This document shows positions 6,423-8,309 of a stretch of 8,309 nucleotides of DNA, one piece after another. The notes under the pieces were generated by a model. That model did not search any database. It saw nothing but the letters and a program-made list of their open reading frames with translations, and was not told where the DNA came from. Position numbers and translations under genes: made by a program. Location: assembly GCA_025935515.1 (NCBI GenBank), contig JAICVC010000093.1, positions 1 to 8,309 on the forward strand. Direction: 5' to 3'. Position 1 is the stretch's first letter. Every line of letters starts with the position of its first letter. The DNA is from Sphingomonas sp. (GTDB lineage Bacteria > Pseudomonadota > Alphaproteobacteria > Sphingomonadales > Sphingomonadaceae).

Positions 6423-7108
6423 GCCTTGTCGCTCAGCATGTATCCGACCCCGCGGACGGTATGCAGCAAGGGGCGGTCCGCGCCTTCGTCGATCTTCTTT
6501 CGCAACCGGCTGATGTGGACGTCGATCACGTTGGTACCCGGATCGAAATGATAGTCCCAAACCTGCTCCAGCATCATGGTTCGCGTGACAACCTGACCCT
6601 GATGCCGAAGCAGGACTTCGAGCAGCCGGAATTCGCGCGGCTGGAGGTCGACACGCTTTCCGTCGCGCTCCACCCGGCGGGTGAGCAAGTCCATCGTCAG
6701 GTTGGCGCAGCCAAGGCTGGTTTCGACGGCGCTGGCCGTAGCGGACCCTCGCCGCTGCAACGCTTCGATTCGGGCCAGCAGCTCCGAGAAGGCAAAGGGC
6801 TTGGGCAGGTAATCGTCGGAGCCGGCCTTCAGGCCTTTCACCCGCTCATCGGTCGAACCGAGCGCCGAGAGGACAATGACCGGCGTCTGGATGCCAGCCG
6901 CTCGAATGGCGCTCAACACCGACAGTCCGTCCATTCCCGGCAACATCCGGTCGAGCACGATCGCGGCATAATTGCTGTCGGTCGCGTGAAACAGCCCATC
7001 CCGCCCGTTGCTGGCGCGGTCGACCACGAAACCGTTCTGCTCTAGACCGCCGGCAATATAGTCTGCGGTGGTCACATCATCTTCGACGACCAGGATTTTC
7101 TTGTTCAT
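6419..7108 (-). CDS. OmpR/PhoB-family response regulator
   Basis: A 229-residue DNA-binding regulator. The receiver domain (about 1-120) has Asp10 and Asp11 (ILVVEDD), the phospho-acceptor Asp53 (IVLDRMLPGMDG), Ser81 (VIVLSALG) and Lys103 (YLPKPFAFSELLARI). The winged-helix domain (about 130-226) shows LQPREFRLLEVLLRHQG (155-171), VWDYHFDPGTNVIDVHISRL (183-202) and HTVRGVGYML (216-225). The general look is that of the CusR/QseB-like branch, but the target genes are unknown. The ATG at 7108 is preferred over one at 7153 because GAGGGGAAG lies just before it and because the candidate promoter would place the transcription start near 7155. It is first in an operon with the sensor kinase, overlapping it by 4 bases. 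Confidence 0.93.
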   Translation of the reverse strand: MNKKILVVEDDVTTADYIAGGLEQNGFVVDRASNGRDGLFHATDSNYAAIVLDRMLPGMDGLSVLSAIRAAGIQTPVIVLSALGSTDERVKGLKAGSDDYLPKPFAFSELLARIEALQRRGSATASAVETSLGCANLTMDLLTRRVERDGKRVDLQPREFRLLEVLLRHQGQVVTRTMMLEQVWDYHFDPGTNVIDVHISRLRKKIDEGADRPLLHTVRGVGYMLSDKA

Positions 7109-7110
7109 GA

Positions 7111-7119
7111 CTTCCCCTC
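7111..7119 (-). promoter_or_regulatory. Ribosome binding site of the response regulator
   Basis: GAGGGGAAG on the minus strand, ending 2 bases before the ATG at 7108 (AGGGG core 5 bases away). It decides the start in favour of 7108 rather than 7153. Confidence 0.65.
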
Positions 7120-7161
7120 GACAATGACCGCGATCGCCGATCCGCATGTTCACCGAGCAAC

Positions 7162-7191
7162 CTTATCGCGCTGCATTGCGTCGCATGACAA
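7162..7191 (-). promoter_or_regulatory. Candidate promoter of the regulator-kinase operon
   Basis: On the minus strand TTGTCA (7191-7186) and GATAAG (7167-7162) are 18 bases apart and match the main sigma consensus at 5/6 and 4/6 positions. Transcription would begin near 7155, giving a leader of about 47 bases. The near-palindrome TGCGTCGCA (7177-7185) lies between the two boxes and could bind a regulator, possibly the operon's own product. Confidence 0.45.
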
Positions 7192-7240
7192 ATCGGTAAG
7201 ACGGCGCGCTTGCGTCTGAGTGCTCGAAACCCCACATTCC

Positions 7241-7269
7241 TTGACAAGCGCCGACGGTGCGGCATAGCC
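7241..7269 (+). promoter_or_regulatory. Candidate promoter of rhlE
   Basis: A perfect TTGACA (7241-7246) lies 92 bases before the rhlE start. At 17 bases' distance the -10 is ATAGCC, a poor match, so only the -35 half is convincing. It is on the correct strand in the divergent space between the regulator and rhlE. Confidence 0.35.
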
Positions 7270-7309
7270 GCGTGCGTGTGTTTGCCGCGTCGGCACGAGA
7301 AGCCGCGGC
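7259..7309 (+). other. Cluster of short GC hairpins in the probable rhlE leader
   Basis: GCGGC-ATA-GCCGC (7259-7271), TGCCG-CGT-CGGCA (7283-7295) and the palindrome GCCGCGGC (7302-7309) follow one another. Alternative pairings exist: GCGGCA (7259-7264) with TGCCGC (7283-7288), and GCCGCG (7267-7272) with CGCGGC (7304-7309). DEAD-box helicase genes in some bacteria carry structured leaders, but in GC-rich DNA such stems also arise by chance. Confidence 0.3.
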
Positions 7310-7332
7310 CCACTCTATCTTCCGGAACTTGA

Positions 7333-8034
7333 ATGACTTTTGCCGACCTCGGCCTTTCCGACGAATTGCTCCGCGCAGTCACTGACAGCGGGTACGATGA
7401 GCCGACTCCGATCCAGCGCGCGGCGATACCCTCGGTGTTGATGGGCAAGGATTTGATCGGCATCGCCCAGACCGGCACCGGCAAGACCGCCGGCTTTGTC
7501 CTCCCGATGATCGACATCCTGCATCACGGCCGGAGCCGCGCGCGGATGCCGCGCTCACTGATCCTCGAGCCGACCCGCGAACTGGCGATGCAGGTCGCGG
7601 AGAATTTCGAGAAATACGGCAAATATCACCCGCTCTCGATGGCGCTGCTGATGGGCGGCGTGCAGATGGGCGACCAGGTCAAGGCGCTCGAAAAGGGCGT
7701 CGACGTGCTGATCGCGACGCCCGGCCGCCTGATGGACCTGTTCAGCCGCGGCAAGATCATGCTTAATGATTGCAATCTGCTGGTGATCGACGAAGCCGAC
7801 CGGATGCTCGACATGGGCTTCATTCCGGACATTGAGGAAATCTGCTCGAAGCTGCCAAAATCGCGTCAGACCCTGCTCTTCTCTGCGACCATGCCGCCGC
7901 CGATCCAGAAGCTGGCGGCCAAGTTCCTCACTGACCCCAAGCGGGTCGAAGTCGCGCGACCGGCGACCGCCAACATCAACATCGAACAGCGCGTGGTCGA
8001 GGTTCGCGCCGACAAGAAGCGTGATGCGCTGCGC
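7333..8034 (+). CDS. rhlE: RhlE-type DEAD-box RNA helicase, cut off after about 234 codons
   Basis: An ATP-dependent RNA helicase of the kind used for RNA remodelling and decay. The whole first RecA-like domain is present: Q motif (FADLGLSDELLRAV and PTPIQ, 3-28), motif I AQTGTGKT (45-52), Ia PTRELA (80-85), Ib TPGR (129-132), motif II DEAD (153-156), motif III SAT (184-186), then the linker PATANINIEQR (210-220) and ADKKRDALR (226-234). The ATG at 7333 has only a weak GGAA before it. Homology ends at codon 234, whereas full proteins run to roughly 400 residues or more. The frame stays open to the end of the window, but from 8035 on those codons are the antisense of a second rhlE in opposite orientation and are not helicase protein. 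As it stands the gene lacks the second RecA domain (motifs IV-VI) and would not be functional. Confidence 0.9.
8023..8034. other. Inversion junction between the two rhlE copies, 12-base microhomology
   Basis: GATGCGCTGCGC reads Asp-Ala-Leu-Arg in the plus-strand copy (continuing ADKKR) and, reversed, Ala-Gln-Arg-Ile in the minus-strand copy (continuing GDMEQ). To the left the sequence fits only the first copy, to the right only the second. The break therefore lies within these 12 bases, where the two partners are identical. Confidence 0.85.
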
Positions 8035-8309
8035 CTGTTCCATGTCCCCCTGGATCTGGCCGGCGGCGAAGCCCGCGCGCCGCAGGCTCGAGGCCAGTTC
8101 CCGCACCGTGGTCTTGCGGTTGGAAAAGACGATCGCGTTCCTGAATTCCTCGTGACGGAGGATGTCGCGCAACGCGTCCTTCTTCTTGTCGGCGCTGACT
8201 TCCACCAGGCGCTGTTCGATGTTGATGTTGGCGGTCGCCGGGCGAGCGACCTCGACTCTTTTGGGGTCGTTGAGGAATTTCGCGGCCAGTTTCTGGATCG
8301 GCGGCGGCA
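8023..8309 (-). pseudogene. rhlE: Internal fragment of a second RhlE-type helicase, inverted
   Basis: On the minus strand, from the window edge inwards, the frame reads PPPIQKLAAKFLNDPKRVEV, then NINIEQRLVEVSADKKKDAL, DILRHEEFRNAIVFSNRKTT (motif IV with AIVFSNRK) and GFAAGQIQGDMEQAQRI. This covers the end of the first RecA domain and the start of the second, equivalent to codons 188 to about 282 of the plus-strand copy. Its first half matches that copy at 43 of 47 residues; its second half is what the plus-strand copy would be expected to continue with. It ends at the junction in the codon for Ile, after which the minus frame runs into antisense sequence and stays open to 7555 without meaning. 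The divergence looks like that of orthologues in two related species rather than a recent duplicate. Confidence 0.85.

Larger units (their letters stand above)
7892..8309. repeat. rhlE: Large imperfect inverted repeat formed by two rhlE copies
   Basis: Bases 7892-8034 (left arm) align without gaps to the reverse complement of 8167-8309 (right arm). By hand I count 121 of 143 identical bases, about 85 percent. Most differences are at third codon positions, and 43 of 47 codons give the same residue (changes T/N, V/L, R/S and R/K). The 132 bases between the arms (8035-8166) belong to the second copy. The right arm reaches the last base of the window, so the repeat probably continues beyond it. 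Confidence 0.93.

Noticed and set aside
7555..8205. Long minus-strand frame that begins as an RhlE-like protein
   Set aside because: Only 8205-8023 is helicase. The rest is the antisense of the plus-strand rhlE and shows no family character; it is a hybrid created by the junction.
8035..8309. Continuation of the plus-strand helicase frame to the window edge
   Set aside because: It is open by chance. The same DNA on the minus strand gives clear RhlE sequence, so the plus reading is antisense.
1..8309. A new mobile, defence or CRISPR-like system
   Set aside because: No direct repeat arrays, transposase, integrase, nuclease, toxin or reverse transcriptase sequence was seen. Apart from the rhlE join, every gene except one small exported protein belongs to a familiar family.

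Overview
The window looks like chromosomal DNA of an alphaproteobacterium, most likely a sphingomonad (order Sphingomonadales). The reasons are the uniformly GC-rich coding sequence, a CpdR-type single-domain response regulator, a CpaF/TadA pilus ATPase, a SapC-family protein and a small exported protein whose style I associate with sphingomonads. No insertion sequence, phage gene, integrase, CRISPR array, toxin-antitoxin pair or defence gene was found.

Layout from left to right: (1) the C-terminal end of a cpaF-like Flp/tight-adherence pilus ATPase; (2) a class I mannose-6-phosphate isomerase (manA) convergent with a ROK-family sugar kinase (probable fructokinase), a pair whose products meet at fructose-6-phosphate; (3) a tRNA-Val(GAC) gene on the minus strand, ending 19 bases upstream of the ROK kinase start; (4) cpdR, with a strong palindrome just past its stop, divergent from an N-formylglutamate amidohydrolase-family gene; (5) a SapC-family protein on the minus strand; (6) a small secreted four-cysteine protein; (7) a minus-strand two-component system, an OmpR-type regulator followed by a histidine kinase whose probable TTG start overlaps the regulator's stop as TTGA; (8) divergently, the N-terminal half of an RhlE-type DEAD-box RNA helicase.

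Genes alternate in strand almost throughout. Three tail-to-tail gene ends have no spacer or almost none (11-base overlap, 3-base gap, 7-base overlap).

The most remarkable signal is at the right edge. The rhlE reading frame is authentic only to about base 8034. The remaining sequence is the reverse complement of a second, diverged rhlE (121 of 143 bases and 43 of 47 codons match by my hand alignment). The two copies join head-on inside a 12-base stretch (8023-8034) that fits the coding sequence of both. This is either a real inverted rearrangement or, more likely, a chimeric join of two related genomes (amplification or assembly artefact). No genuinely new biological system is evident; the rest is ordinary core-genome content.
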